Below are positions 44,630-54,895 of a stretch of 58,682 nt of DNA, piece by piece (position 1 is the first letter of the stretch; every line of letters begins with the position of its first letter). The DNA comes from Streptomyces sp. MS191 (lineage in GTDB: Bacteria; Actinomycetota; Actinomycetes; Streptomycetales; Streptomycetaceae), in the NCBI RefSeq assembly GCF_008042125.1, contig NZ_RDBI01000040.1:436911-495592 (forward strand), given 5' to 3'. The position numbers and the translations under genes are program-made. The notes beneath the pieces were generated by a model. The model saw only the letters and a program-made list of their open reading frames with translations, did no database searches and had not been told where the DNA came from.

Positions 44630-45242
44630 TCCACTCGTCGAGCGCGGGCGCCTCGGCGCCGATCGTGGTCGACTCGCCGTGTCCGGTCCGTACGACCGTC
44701 TCGGGCGGGAGGGTGAGCAGCCGCTCGCGGATGGACTCGACGATGGTCGGGAAGTGGGAGAAGGACCGGCCCGTCGCGCCGGGACCGCCCTGGAAGAGGG
44801 TGTCGCCGGTGAAGACGGTGCCCAGGTCGGGGGCGTACAGGCAGACCGCGCCGGGGGCGTGGCCGGGGGTGTGCAGGACCTGGAGGTCGGTGCCGGCGAT
44901 GGTCAGGACCTGACCGTCGACGAGGTCGCCGTCGGGGCTGTGGTCGGGGTGGGTCTGCTTCCAGAGCGGCTGGTCGTCGGGGTGCAGCAGGATCCGGGCG
45001 CCGGTGGCGGCGGCGAGGGCCGGGGCCGCGTCGATGTGGTCGTTGTGCGCGTGGGTGCAGACGATCGCGCGGAGCGTGCGGCCGTCGAGGGCGGCGAGGA
45101 TCGCGGAGGCGTCGTGGGCGGCGTCGATGACGATCGCCTCGGTGTCGTCGCCGACGATCCAGACGTTGTTGTCGACGTCCCAGGTGCCGCCGTCGAGGGA
45201 GAAGGTGCCGGAGGTGACCAGGTGGTCGATGCGGGTGGCCAT
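44613..45242 (-). CDS. MBL-fold hydrolase linked to mycothiol-dependent formaldehyde oxidation
   Basis: A 209-residue metallo-beta-lactamase-fold enzyme. The HxHxDH motif is CTHAHNDHIDAAP and further ligands are in LHTPGHAPG and FTGDTLFQ, a glyoxalase II-like pattern. Its ATG shares a base with the stop of the upstream dehydrogenase (TGATG), so the two are translationally coupled. A role in hydrolysing the S-formylmycothiol product is a reasonable inference from this pairing. Confidence 0.9.
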   Translation of the reverse strand: MATRIDHLVTSGTFSLDGGTWDVDNNVWIVGDDTEAIVIDAAHDASAILAALDGRTLRAIVCTHAHNDHIDAAPALAAATGARILLHPDDQPLWKQTHPDHSPDGDLVDGQVLTIAGTDLQVLHTPGHAPGAVCLYAPDLGTVFTGDTLFQGGPGATGRSFSHFPTIVESIRERLLTLPPETVVRTGHGESTTIGAEAPALDEWISRGH

Positions 45243-46327
45243 CAGAGGATCACCACCGAGCGCAGGACGTCGCCCTCGTGCATCCGGGCGAACGCCTTCT
45301 CGACGTCGCCGAGGCCGATGGTCTCGGTGACGAAGGCGCCGAGGTCGATGCGGCCCTGCTGGTGCAGGTCGATGAGCATCGGGAAGTCGCGGGAGGGCAG
45401 GCAGTCGCCGTACCAGGAGGACTTCAGGGAGCCGCCGCGGCCGAAGACGTCGAGGAGTGGGAGTTCGAGCTTCATCTCGGGGGTGGGGACGCCGACGAGG
45501 ACGACGGTGCCGGCGAGGTCGCGGGCGTAGAACGCCTGCCGGTAGGTCTCGGGGCGGCCGACGGCCTCGATGACGACGTCGGCGCCGAAGCCTCCGGTCA
45601 GCTCGCGGATCGCCTCGACGGCGTCGGTGGAGCGGGAGTTGACGGTGTCGGTCGCGCCCATCTCCCTCGCCTTCGCCAGCTTGCGGTCGTCGATGTCGAC
45701 GGCGATAATCCTGGCCGCTCCGGCGAGGCGGGCCCCGACGACCGCCGCGTCGCCGACGCCGCCGCAGCCGATGACGGCGACCGTGTCGCCGCGGCCGACG
45801 TTGCCGGTGTTGATCGCCGCGCCGATGCCGGCCATGACGCCGCAGCCGAGCAGGCCGGCGACCTCGGGTGCCACCGCGGGGTCGACCTTGGTGCACTGGC
45901 CGGCGGCCACCAGGGTCTTCTCGGCGAAGGCGCCGATGCCGAGGGCCGGGGAGAGTGCCGTGCCGTCGAGCAGGGTCATCCTCTGCTGGGCGTTGTGGGT
46001 GGCGAAGCAGTACCAGGGGCGGCCGCGCAGGCAGGCCCGGCAGGTGCCGCACACGGCTCGCCAGTTGAGGACGACGAAGTCGCCGGGGGCCACGTCGGTG
46101 ACGCCGGCGCCGACGGACTCGACGACACCGGCGGCCTCGTGACCGAGGAGGAAGGGGAAGTCGTCGTTGATGCCGCCCTGCTTGTAGTGCAGGTCGGTGT
46201 GACAGACCCCGCACGCCTGGATCTTCACCACGGCCTCACCTGGTCCGGGATCGGGGACGACGATCGTCTCCACCCGTACGGACTCGTTCCTGCCGGGGGC
46301 GACGACTCCCTGGACCTGCTGCGCCAT
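45242..46327 (-). CDS. mscR: S-(hydroxymethyl)mycothiol dehydrogenase
   Basis: A 361-residue zinc-dependent class III-type alcohol dehydrogenase that oxidises the formaldehyde-mycothiol adduct with NAD (also able to act on S-nitrosomycothiol in known homologues). Catalytic zinc residues are in [11 protein letters not shown] and GHEAAGVV; structural zinc cysteines in [15 protein letters not shown]; the NAD fold has GCGGVGDAA and VDIDDRK. The ATG at 46325-46327 follows AAGGGAAG. It needs mycothiol, whose biosynthetic gene mshC is also in the window. Confidence 0.93.
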   Translation of the reverse strand: MAQQVQGVVAPGRNESVRVETIVVPDPGPGEAVVKIQACGVCHTDLHYKQGGINDDFPFLLGHEAAGVVESVGAGVTDVAPGDFVVLNWRAVCGTCRACLRGRPWYCFATHNAQQRMTLLDGTALSPALGIGAFAEKTLVAAGQCTKVDPAVAPEVAGLLGCGVMAGIGAAINTGNVGRGDTVAVIGCGGVGDAAVVGARLAGAARIIAVDIDDRKLAKAREMGATDTVNSRSTDAVEAIRELTGGFGADVVIEAVGRPETYRQAFYARDLAGTVVLVGVPTPEMKLELPLLDVFGRGGSLKSSWYGDCLPSRDFPMLIDLHQQGRIDLGAFVTETIGLGDVEKAFARMHEGDVLRSVVIL

Positions 46328-46385
46328 CGTGCACTTCCCTTCCTCGGTAAGGCTCTTGGCTACCACTATCCCCTGACGAAGGGCG

Positions 46386-46416
46386 AGACCCCCGCAGGTC
46401 GCACCTGCGGGGGTCT
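46386..46416 (-). terminator. amino acid permease terminator
   Basis: A 14-bp perfect stem agacccccgcaggt (46386-46399) with its complement (46403-46416), followed on the minus strand by the mscR promoter region. Confidence 0.85.
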
Positions 46417-46462
46417 TCCTCACCCGTGGGGGATGTACGTGGGGAGACGTACCGGGTGGGTG

Positions 46463-47932
46463 TCAGTCCTCGAGCGTGACCGCGGTGGAGCGGACCCGCT
46501 TGCGGACGAGGAACCAGCCACCGACGAGCAGCGCCGCGATGAGCGGCAGGCAGGCGACGGTGGTGCGGCCGATGCCGCCGTCCATCCACATCAGGACGAG
46601 GACGGAGGCGAGGAAGCCGAGCGTGACGATCTGGGTGTACGGGGCCCAGGGCAGGTGGTACGAGGGGCGGGTGACCCGGCCCTCCCTGGAGCGGCGGTGG
46701 AAGAGCAGCGAGCAGACCATGATCATGGCCCAGGTGCCGAGGATGCCGACGGAGGCGAAGTTCAGCACCAGTTCGAAGGCGTCGCCGGGCATCACGAAGT
46801 TGAGGACGACGCCGAGGACGCCGAAGCCGGCCGTGAGCAGGATGCCGCCGTAGGGGACGCCGCCCTTGTTCATGACGCCGGTGAACTTCGGCGCGGAGCC
46901 GGACAGCGACATGGAGCGCAGGATGCGGCCGGTGGAGTACAGGCCCGAGTTGAGGCTGGACAGGGCGGCCGTGAGGACGACCAGGTTCATGACCCCGGCG
47001 CCGCCGGGGATGCCGAGCTTCTCGAAGACGGTGACGAAGGGGCTCTGGTCGCCGGAGTACGCGGTGTACGGCAGGAGCAGCGCCAGCAGGACGACGGAGC
47101 CGACGTAGAACAGGCCCACGCGCCACATGATCGAGTTGATCGCCTTCGGCATGATCTTCTCGGGGTGCTCGGTCTCGCCGGCGGCGACGCCGCAGAGCTC
47201 GACGGACGCGTAGGCGAAGACGACGCCCTGGACGAGGAGCAGCATGGGCATCACGCCGCTGGGGAAGATGCCGCCGTTGTCGGTGATGGTGGCCAGGCCC
47301 GGCGTGTGGCCGCCGATCTCGTGCTGGGTGGCGACGAGGAAGATGCCGATCAGCATGAAGGCGACCAGGGCGCCCACCTTGACGATCGCGAACCAGAACT
47401 CCATCTCGCCGAAGTACTTCACCGAGATCAGGTTGGCGGCGAGGACGACGGCGAGGGCCACCAGGGCGAGGATCCACTGCGGGACGTCGCTGAACATCGC
47501 CCAGAAGTGGGCGTACGTGGCGGCGGCCGTGATGTCGGCGATGGCGGTGGTCGACCAGTTGAGGAAGTAGAGCCAGCCGGCCGTGTAGGCGCCCTTCTCG
47601 CCCATGAACTCACGGGCGTAGGAGACGAAGGCGCCGGAGGAGGGGCGGTAGAGGACCAGTTCGCCGAGGGCCCGGACCACGAAGAAGGCGAAGACGCCGC
47701 AGACCGCGTAGGCGATGAAGAGCGACGGGCCCGCGTTGGCCATGCGGCCGCCGGCGCCGAGGAACAGGCCGGTGCCGATCGCGCCGCCGATGGCGATCAT
47801 GTTGATGTGGCGGGACTTCAGGTCCTTGCGGTAGCCGGCGTCGCCCGCGTCGACGTGGGGGGAGGCGGGAGTCGCGGACGCCGGTGGCGTGGCGGACAGC
47901 GTGTCGGCCGCAGGGGACATGCGGTCACTCAT
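46463..47932 (-). CDS. amino acid permease (APC superfamily, AnsP/CycA-like)
   Basis: A 489-residue membrane transporter with about 12 helices. The first helix carries INMIAIGGAIGTGLFLGAGG, and VELCGVAAGETEHPEKIMPKA follows in the loop after helix 6, as in the amino acid/proton symporter family. The C-terminal half (VLNFASVGILGTWAMIMVC) most resembles L-asparagine permeases, though D-Ser/D-Ala/Gly transporters are close. Start ATG 47930-47932 with GAAGG upstream. Monocistronic, with its own terminator. Confidence 0.88.
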   Translation of the reverse strand: MSDRMSPAADTLSATPPASATPASPHVDAGDAGYRKDLKSRHINMIAIGGAIGTGLFLGAGGRMANAGPSLFIAYAVCGVFAFFVVRALGELVLYRPSSGAFVSYAREFMGEKGAYTAGWLYFLNWSTTAIADITAAATYAHFWAMFSDVPQWILALVALAVVLAANLISVKYFGEMEFWFAIVKVGALVAFMLIGIFLVATQHEIGGHTPGLATITDNGGIFPSGVMPMLLLVQGVVFAYASVELCGVAAGETEHPEKIMPKAINSIMWRVGLFYVGSVVLLALLLPYTAYSGDQSPFVTVFEKLGIPGGAGVMNLVVLTAALSSLNSGLYSTGRILRSMSLSGSAPKFTGVMNKGGVPYGGILLTAGFGVLGVVLNFVMPGDAFELVLNFASVGILGTWAMIMVCSLLFHRRSREGRVTRPSYHLPWAPYTQIVTLGFLASVLVLMWMDGGIGRTTVACLPLIAALLVGGWFLVRKRVRSTAVTLED

Positions 47933-48204
47933 GGAGTTGTTCGCCTTCGTGAGGGGGAGGTGCGGTACCCGGCCACGCGTGGGGGGGGTGTCCCCGACGC
48001 GGCCAGCGCACATCGTCACGGCTGGGTGGGGTCGTCGGCAGTGGCCAATGTCACTGAACGCCCTTATTTGAGCTACTTCTGAGCTTGCGCGAGGAGGTAC
48101 GGGCGTTGTGCGCCGATTTCGCGCCGGGAGGGGCGTGACCTGCCGGAACCCGGGGGTGCGCCGGGGACCCCGCCGGTGCCGCACCCGCCGGCAGCCTGGC
48201 CGGT

Positions 48205-48906
48205 CTACGGCGCGAGGACGTCCAGCTCCCGGAGGGCGCCGACGGCGATCTGCCGGGTGAGCTCCTCCGCGCGGACCGCGTCCTTCCCCCGTACCGCCTC
48301 GGCGACCTGGACGTGGAGGGTGACGGCCGCCGGGTCGGGGTCCTCGAACATCACCTGGTGGCGGGTGCGGCCGGTGAGCACCTCGGCGACCACGTCGCCG
48401 AGCCGGGCGAACATCTCGTTCCCGGAGGCGTTCAGGACGACCCGGTGAAAGGCGACGTCGTGGACCAGGTACGCCTCCAGCTGCCGGCCGCGCGAGGTGG
48501 CGACCATGCCGAGTGCCTGCTCGGTCAGTTCGCGGCACTGCTCGGGAGTGGCGTGGAGGGCGGCGAGCCCGGCCGCGACGGGTTCGACCGCCGAGCGCAG
48601 GACGGTGAGGGAGCGCAGCTGGCGGGGGCGGTCCGCGCCGACCAGGCGCCAGCGGATGACCTGCGGGTCGTAGACGTTCCACCGCTCGGTCGGCAGCACG
48701 ATCACACCGACCCGGCGCCGGGACTCGACCAGGTGCATCGACTCGAGGACCCGCACCACCTCACGCACCACGGTGCGCGAGACGTCGAAGCGCTGGGCGA
48801 GCTCGTCGCTGCGCAGCACGCTGCCGGGCGGGTACTCCCCCGCGGTGATCGCGAGACCCAGGGCGGCGAGGACGTGCGGATGGAGCCCCTGGGCCGGTGT
48901 CGTCAT
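48205..48906 (-). CDS. gntR: GntR-family (FadR subfamily) regulator of gluconate genes
   Basis: A 233-residue repressor: N-terminal winged helix (about 15-75, LAQRFDVSRTVVREVVRVLE) and C-terminal FCD ligand domain with metal-type histidines in VHDVAFHR. It diverges from gntK-gntP, the typical place for the gluconate repressor, and corresponds to SCO1678 by my recollection of synteny. Palindromes in the shared spacer are likely operators. Confidence 0.9.
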   Translation of the reverse strand: MTTPAQGLHPHVLAALGLAITAGEYPPGSVLRSDELAQRFDVSRTVVREVVRVLESMHLVESRRRVGVIVLPTERWNVYDPQVIRWRLVGADRPRQLRSLTVLRSAVEPVAAGLAALHATPEQCRELTEQALGMVATSRGRQLEAYLVHDVAFHRVVLNASGNEMFARLGDVVAEVLTGRTRHQVMFEDPDPAAVTLHVQVAEAVRGKDAVRAEELTRQIAVGALRELDVLAP

Positions 48907-48947
48907 GGGCTCAGCCTATGCGGGTCCGGAAGCCGGGACTAAAGGTA

Positions 48948-48985
48948 TGACTTTTATGTCACACGCTCTTGAATACGTCGTACTC
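48948..48985. promoter_or_regulatory. candidate GntR operators
   Basis: Two palindromes in the gntR-gntK spacer: TGACTTTTATGTCA (48948-48961, 4-6-4) and GAATACGTCGTACTC (48971-48985, six of seven pairs). They are 42-79 nt from the gntR start and 58-95 nt from the gntK start. Confidence 0.5.
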
Positions 48986-49042
48986 AATGGGTTTCATGAG
49001 CGGCGACGGACATCTGTCGAAGTAGACAGCGAGGCACACCCC

Positions 49043-49567
49043 ATGAGCACCACTCCCCGGACGACCCCTCAGGTCGTCGTCGTGATGGGCGTCGCCGGCA
49101 CCGGCAAGACCACCATCGGTCCGCTGGTCGCCGAGGCGCTCGGCATCCCCTATGCCGAGGGCGACGACTTCCACCCGGCGGCGAACGTGGCCAAGATGTC
49201 GGCCGGCGTGCCGCTGGACGACACCGACCGCGGCCCCTGGCTGGACGCGATCGGCGCGTGGGCGCACGACCGGGCCGGGCTCGGCGGTGTGGTGAGCAGC
49301 TCCGCCCTGAAGCGGATCTACCGGGACCGGCTGCGCGCCGCCGCCCCGGGTGTCGTCTTCCTCCATCTGACCGGCGACCGGGCGCTGATCGAGCGGCGGA
49401 TGGGTGCCCGCACGGGCCACTTCATGCCCACCGCGCTGCTCGACTCGCAGTTCGCCACCCTGCAGCCGCTGCAGGACGACGAGGCCGGTGTCTCCGTCGA
49501 CGTGTCCGGCTCCCCCGCGGAGATCACCGCACGGGCCGTCGCCGCCCTGCGCCGGCTCGCCGGCTGA
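49043..49567 (+). CDS. gntK: gluconokinase
   Basis: A 174-residue P-loop kinase that makes 6-phosphogluconate from gluconate for the pentose phosphate pathway. The ATP loop VMGVAGTGKTTIG is near residue 14; the family segment AEGDDFHPAANVAKM and the MGARTGHFMPTALLDSQ lid follow. The ATG at 49043 is the family start. First gene of gntK-gntP, 100 nt before gntP. Confidence 0.95.
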   Translation: MSTTPRTTPQVVVVMGVAGTGKTTIGPLVAEALGIPYAEGDDFHPAANVAKMSAGVPLDDTDRGPWLDAIGAWAHDRAGLGGVVSSSALKRIYRDRLRAAAPGVVFLHLTGDRALIERRMGARTGHFMPTALLDSQFATLQPLQDDEAGVSVDVSGSPAEITARAVAALRRLAG

Positions 49568-49667
49568 GGTCCGTCACCCCTCCCGCCGGTCCGTCGGGAC
49601 ACGCGGCCGCCGTCCCGGACCGCCGCACTCCCGTCCCCCTCCTGTCCCCCTCCTCCAAGGAACAACC

Positions 49668-51065
49668 GTGACCAGTCTCAGCGTCGAGGTGCTGGCAGCG
49701 GACGCCGTCGAGCCCATCACCTCGGCCGGCAACGCCCAGCTCGGCATCGCCGTGCTCGCGGGCATCGCCGTCATCGTCCTGCTCATCACCAGGTTCAAGC
49801 TGCACGCCTTCCTCGCCCTGACCATCGGGTCGCTGGCCCTGGGCGTGTTCGCCGGCGCTCCTCTCGCGGCGACGATCGACTCCTTCACCGCCGGCCTCGG
49901 CAAGACCGTCGCCAGCGTGGGCGTGCTGATCGCCCTCGGCGCCATCCTCGGCAAGCTGCTCGCCGACTCCGGCGGCGCGGACCAGATCGTCGACACGATC
50001 CTGGCGAAGGCGAGCCGCCGGTCCATGCCGTGGGCGATGGTCCTGATCGCCTCCGTGATCGGTCTGCCGCTCTTCTTCGAGGTCGGCATCGTGCTGCTGA
50101 TCCCCGTCGTCCTGCTCGTCGCCAAGCGCGGCGACTTCTCGCTCATGCGCATCGGCATCCCGGCCCTCGCCGGGCTGTCCGTGATGCACGGTCTGATCCC
50201 GCCGCACCCCGGTCCGCTGGTCGCCATCGACGCGCTCGGGGCGAACCTCGGCGTCACGCTCGCGCTCGGCGTCGTCGTCGCGATCCCGACCGTGATCATC
50301 GCCGGTCCCGTCTTCTCCCGGTACGCCGCCCGTTGGGTGGACATCCCGGCTCCCGAGAACATGATCCCGACCCGGCCCTCGGAGGAGCTGGAGAAGCGCC
50401 CCGGCTTCGCCGCGACGGTCGCGACCGTGCTGCTGCCGGTCGTCCTGATGCTGGTGAAGGCACTGGTCGACATCGTCGTGGGCGACCCGGACAACGGCCT
50501 GCAGAGGGTCACCGACGTCATGGGCTCGCCGCTGATCGCGCTGCTCACGGCCGTCATCGTGGGTCTGTTCACGCTGGGCCGCGCGGCCGGCTTCAGCAAG
50601 CAGCGGCTCTCCACGACCGTCGACAAGTCCCTCGCCCCGATCGCGGGTGTCCTGATGATCGTCGGCGCGGGCGGCGGCTTCAAGCAGACCCTCATCGACG
50701 CCGGCGTGGGCCAGATGATCCTGGAGTTCTCCAAGAACTGGTCGATCCCGGCGCTGCTGCTCGCCTGGCTGATCGCGGTGGCGATACGCCTCGCGACCGG
50801 TTCGGCGACGGTGGCGACGATCTCGGCCGCCGGTCTGGTGGCCCCGCTCGCCGAGGGCATGGGCACCAGCGAGACCGCCCTGCTCGTCCTCGCGATCGGA
50901 GCGGGTTCGCTCTTCTTCAGCCATGTCAACGACGCGGGCTTCTGGCTGGTCAAGGAGTACTTCGGGATGGACGTCGGCCAGACGGTGAAGACCTGGTCGG
51001 TGATGGAGACGATCATCTCGGTCTTCGGCATCGTCTTCGTCCTGCTGCTGTCGCTGGTGTTGTGA
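49668..51065 (+). CDS. gntP: gluconate permease
   Basis: A 465-residue GntP-family gluconate:proton symporter with 12-14 hydrophobic helices and conserved ALGAILGKLLADSGGADQI, HGLIPPHPGPL and RLATGSATVATISAAG blocks. It starts at a GTG with CCAAGGAAC upstream. Together with gntK it lets the cell use gluconate, controlled by the divergent gntR. Confidence 0.94.
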   Translation: MTSLSVEVLAADAVEPITSAGNAQLGIAVLAGIAVIVLLITRFKLHAFLALTIGSLALGVFAGAPLAATIDSFTAGLGKTVASVGVLIALGAILGKLLADSGGADQIVDTILAKASRRSMPWAMVLIASVIGLPLFFEVGIVLLIPVVLLVAKRGDFSLMRIGIPALAGLSVMHGLIPPHPGPLVAIDALGANLGVTLALGVVVAIPTVIIAGPVFSRYAARWVDIPAPENMIPTRPSEELEKRPGFAATVATVLLPVVLMLVKALVDIVVGDPDNGLQRVTDVMGSPLIALLTAVIVGLFTLGRAAGFSKQRLSTTVDKSLAPIAGVLMIVGAGGGFKQTLIDAGVGQMILEFSKNWSIPALLLAWLIAVAIRLATGSATVATISAAGLVAPLAEGMGTSETALLVLAIGAGSLFFSHVNDAGFWLVKEYFGMDVGQTVKTWSVMETIISVFGIVFVLLLSLVL

Positions 51066-51170
51066 CCCGACCGCCGGCCCGGGTGGGGCGACCCGCACGG
51101 TGAACGGGCGGCCAGGGGGGTCCCGTCGATCGGGCCGGGCACGGCGGGATCGGCCGGGATCCCCCTGGGG

Positions 51171-51205
51171 CCGGTCATGGCTGACAGACTGTCGGCCATG
51201 ACCGG
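51171..51205. promoter_or_regulatory. 35-bp near-perfect palindrome spanning the ASCH gene start
   Basis: Arms ccggtcatggctgacag (51171-51187) and its complement (51189-51205) pair around a single central A, with one T/G mismatch. It contains both candidate start codons of the ASCH gene (51177 and 51198). The one-base centre argues for a protein-binding site rather than an RNA hairpin. Confidence 0.6.
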
Positions 51206-51623
51206 CCCTCACGCGCTCAAGCCCTTCCTGCTCGCCTTCCCCGGTCCGCTGCGCGACCGCCTGGTCGCCGCGGTGCTCTCCGGCGAGAAGGTCTCCACGA
51301 CCGGGCTGCTCGCCGAGTGGGCGGTGGAGGACGAGGAACTCCCCGAGGTGGGCGAGCGCTCGGCCCTCGTCGACTCCGACGGCCGCGAGGTCGCGGTCGT
51401 GGAGGTGACGGAGGTACGGGTGCTGCCGCTCGGCGAGGTCGACCTGCGGCACGCGGTCGACGAGGGCGAGGGGTACACCTCGGTCGCGGCCTGGCGGGAG
51501 GCGCACGAACGCTTCTGGCACTCGGACGAGATGCGGGAGGGCCTGGGCGACCCCGGGTTCACCGTCGACGACGCGACGCTGCTCGTCGCGGAGCGCTTCC
51601 GGGTGGTGGAGCGGCTCGTCTGA
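51198..51623 (+). CDS. ASCH-domain protein
   Basis: A 141-residue protein with an ASCH fold, a small beta-barrel related to PUA domains and thought to bind RNA or modified nucleosides. Typical parts: GEKVSTTGLLAEW near the N-terminus and LPLGEVDLRHAVDEGEGY, followed by WREAHERFW. An in-frame ATG at 51177 adds seven residues; neither start has a ribosome-binding site and both lie in a 35-bp palindrome. It is 130 nt after gntP but probably has its own promoter. Confidence 0.8.
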   Translation: MTGPHALKPFLLAFPGPLRDRLVAAVLSGEKVSTTGLLAEWAVEDEELPEVGERSALVDSDGREVAVVEVTEVRVLPLGEVDLRHAVDEGEGYTSVAAWREAHERFWHSDEMREGLGDPGFTVDDATLLVAERFRVVERLV

Positions 51624-51651
51624 GTCGCTCCCCTCCCGAACGGCACGGCCC

Positions 51652-51669
51652 CCGGGCGGGAACGCCCGG
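51652..51669. terminator. short hairpin between convergent genes
   Basis: ccgggcg (51652-51658) pairs with cgcccgg (51663-51669), GGAA loop, between the ASCH and flavin dehydrogenase genes. Confidence 0.5.
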
Positions 51670-51698
51670 CAGCCGCTGCCCGAAGGGTAGCCCGGCCG

Positions 51699-53354
51699 TC
51701 AGCCCACCGCCTCGGCGGCCGCCCGGCCCGCCGCGCGCCCGGAGAAGATGCAGCCGCCGAGGAACGTGCCCTCCAGGGAGCGGTATCCGTGGACGCCGCC
51801 TCCGCCGAATCCGGCCGCCTCACCCGCCGCGTACACCCCCGGGAGCGGCTCGCCGCTCTCGGTGAGCACCCGCGAGGAGAGGTCCGTCTCCAGGCCGCCG
51901 AGCGACTTGCGGGTGAGGATGTTCAGCCGTACGGCGATCAGCGGACCCGCCTCGGGGTCCAGGATCCGGTGCGGAGCGGCCGTACGGATCAGCTTGTCGC
52001 CCAGATACGCGCGGGCGCCCCGGATGGCCGTGACCTGGAGGTCCTTGGTGAAGGGGTTGGCGATCTCGCGGTCCCGTGCGGTGATCTCGCGCCGCAGCTC
52101 GGCCTCGTCGATCAGGGGCTCGTCGGTCAGCGCGTTCATCCCGCGGACCAGGGCCCCGAGGTCGCGTTCCACCACGAAGTCCACGCCGTTGTCCATGAAG
52201 GCCTTCACCGGGCCGGGCACGTCGGCCCGGGCACGCCCGATGACGTCGCGGATCGACTTGCCGGTCAGGTCGGGGTTCTGCTCCGAGCCCGAGAGCGCGA
52301 ACTCCTTGCCGATGATCCGCTGGTCGAGCACGAACCAGGTGTGGTCGTGGCCGGTGCGCATGATGTGTTCGAGCGTGCCGAGGGTGTCGAAGCCGGGGAA
52401 GAGCGGCACGGGCAGGCGCCGGCCGCGCGCGTCGAGCCAGAGCGAGGAGGGGCCGGGCAGGATGCGGATGCCGTGCCGGGCCCAGATCGGGTTCCAGTTC
52501 TCGATGCCCTCGGTGTAGTGCCACATCCGGTCGCGGTTGATGTGGTGCGCGCCGGCGTCCTCCGCGATCCCCAGCATCAGTCCGTCGACGTGGGCGGGTA
52601 CGCCGGACAGCAGTTTCGCCGGGGGCGTGCCGAGCCGCTCGGGCCACTGCTTGCGCACGAGGTCATGGTTGCCGCCGATGCCGCCCGAGGTGACGATCAC
52701 GGCCTGGGCGCGGTAGGCGAAGGACCCGGTGACCTCTCGGCTGCTCGCGGTGCCCCGCTCGGCGTCCGACGGTTCCAGGATCTCGCCGCTGACGGTGTCC
52801 ACCGCCCCGGCGGTCCGGCCGAGGCCGGTGACCCGGTGCCGGAAGCGGAGCTGGACGCGGCCGGCGGCGACCCCCTCGCGGACGCGGCGTTCGAAGGGGG
52901 CGACGAGGCCCGGTCCGGTCCCCCAGGTGATGTGGAAGCGGGGCACCGAGTTGCCGTGCCCGTTCGCGTCGTAACCGCCGCGCTCGGCCCAGCCGACCAC
53001 CGGGAAGAAGCGCACGCCGCGGCTGTGGAGCCAGCTGCGCTTCTCGCCCGCCGCGAAGTCGACGTACGCCTCGGCCCACCGGCGCGGCCAGTGGTCCTCG
53101 GCGCGGTCGAAGCCGGCCGATCCGTGCCAGTCCTGGAGGGCCAGCTCGGGGCTGTCCTTGATCCGCATCCGGCGTTGCTCGGGCGAGTCGACGAGGAAGA
53201 GGCCGCCGAAGGACCAGTGCGCCTGGCCGCCGAGCGACTGCTCGGGTTCCTGGTCGAGGAGGATCACGCTCCGCCCGGCGTCGACCAGCTCGGCGGTGGC
53301 GACGAGCCCGGCGAGCCCGGCTCCGATGACGATCACATCAGCGTCGTACGACAT
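51699..53354 (-). CDS. FAD-binding dehydrogenase (fumarate reductase/KSTD-like)
   Basis: A 551-residue flavoprotein of the FAD-binding-2 family, which includes fumarate reductases and 3-ketosteroid dehydrogenases. The dinucleotide fold DVIVIGAGLAGLVATAEL is at the N-terminus and GVYAAGEAAGFGGGGVHGY near the C-terminus completes the FAD site. The start ATG at 53352-53354 has no Shine-Dalgarno; a promoter with the right spacing puts the transcript start at the ATG. It is divergent from the TetR gene that probably controls it. Its substrate is unknown; the adjacent hydroxysteroid-type SDR hints at a steroid or similar ring ketone. Confidence 0.88.
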   Translation of the reverse strand: MSYDADVIVIGAGLAGLVATAELVDAGRSVILLDQEPEQSLGGQAHWSFGGLFLVDSPEQRRMRIKDSPELALQDWHGSAGFDRAEDHWPRRWAEAYVDFAAGEKRSWLHSRGVRFFPVVGWAERGGYDANGHGNSVPRFHITWGTGPGLVAPFERRVREGVAAGRVQLRFRHRVTGLGRTAGAVDTVSGEILEPSDAERGTASSREVTGSFAYRAQAVIVTSGGIGGNHDLVRKQWPERLGTPPAKLLSGVPAHVDGLMLGIAEDAGAHHINRDRMWHYTEGIENWNPIWARHGIRILPGPSSLWLDARGRRLPVPLFPGFDTLGTLEHIMRTGHDHTWFVLDQRIIGKEFALSGSEQNPDLTGKSIRDVIGRARADVPGPVKAFMDNGVDFVVERDLGALVRGMNALTDEPLIDEAELRREITARDREIANPFTKDLQVTAIRGARAYLGDKLIRTAAPHRILDPEAGPLIAVRLNILTRKSLGGLETDLSSRVLTESGEPLPGVYAAGEAAGFGGGGVHGYRSLEGTFLGGCIFSGRAAGRAAAEAVG

Positions 53355-53361
53355 GGACCGA

Positions 53362-53390
53362 ATCTTGGATACACGAATGTATCCAGTCAA
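53362..53390 (-). promoter_or_regulatory. leaderless promoter of the FAD dehydrogenase with an operator in its spacer
   Basis: On the minus strand TTGACT (53385-53390) and CAAGAT (53362-53367) are 17 nt apart. Seven nt separate the -10 from the ATG. The palindrome TGGATACACGAATGTATCCA (53366-53385) fills the spacer, so a bound TetR dimer would block polymerase. Confidence 0.65.
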
Positions 53391-53413
53391 CCGCCCGGGC
53401 CCCTCCCGTTTCC

Positions 53414-53428
53414 TAATGTCGAGCATTA
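53414..53428. promoter_or_regulatory. second palindrome in the tetR leader
   Basis: TAATGTCGAGCATTA (5-5-5) overlaps a possible tetR -10 (TAATAT at 53427-53432). It may be an autoregulatory site; it does not match the sequence of the 53366-53385 operator. Confidence 0.4.
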
Positions 53429-53438
53429 ATATGAGGGT

Positions 53439-54856
<1,418 letters not shown>

Positions 54857-54895
54857 GCCGGGCCGGGGCGTCCGTGGAGCTGCTTGGATGACCGT

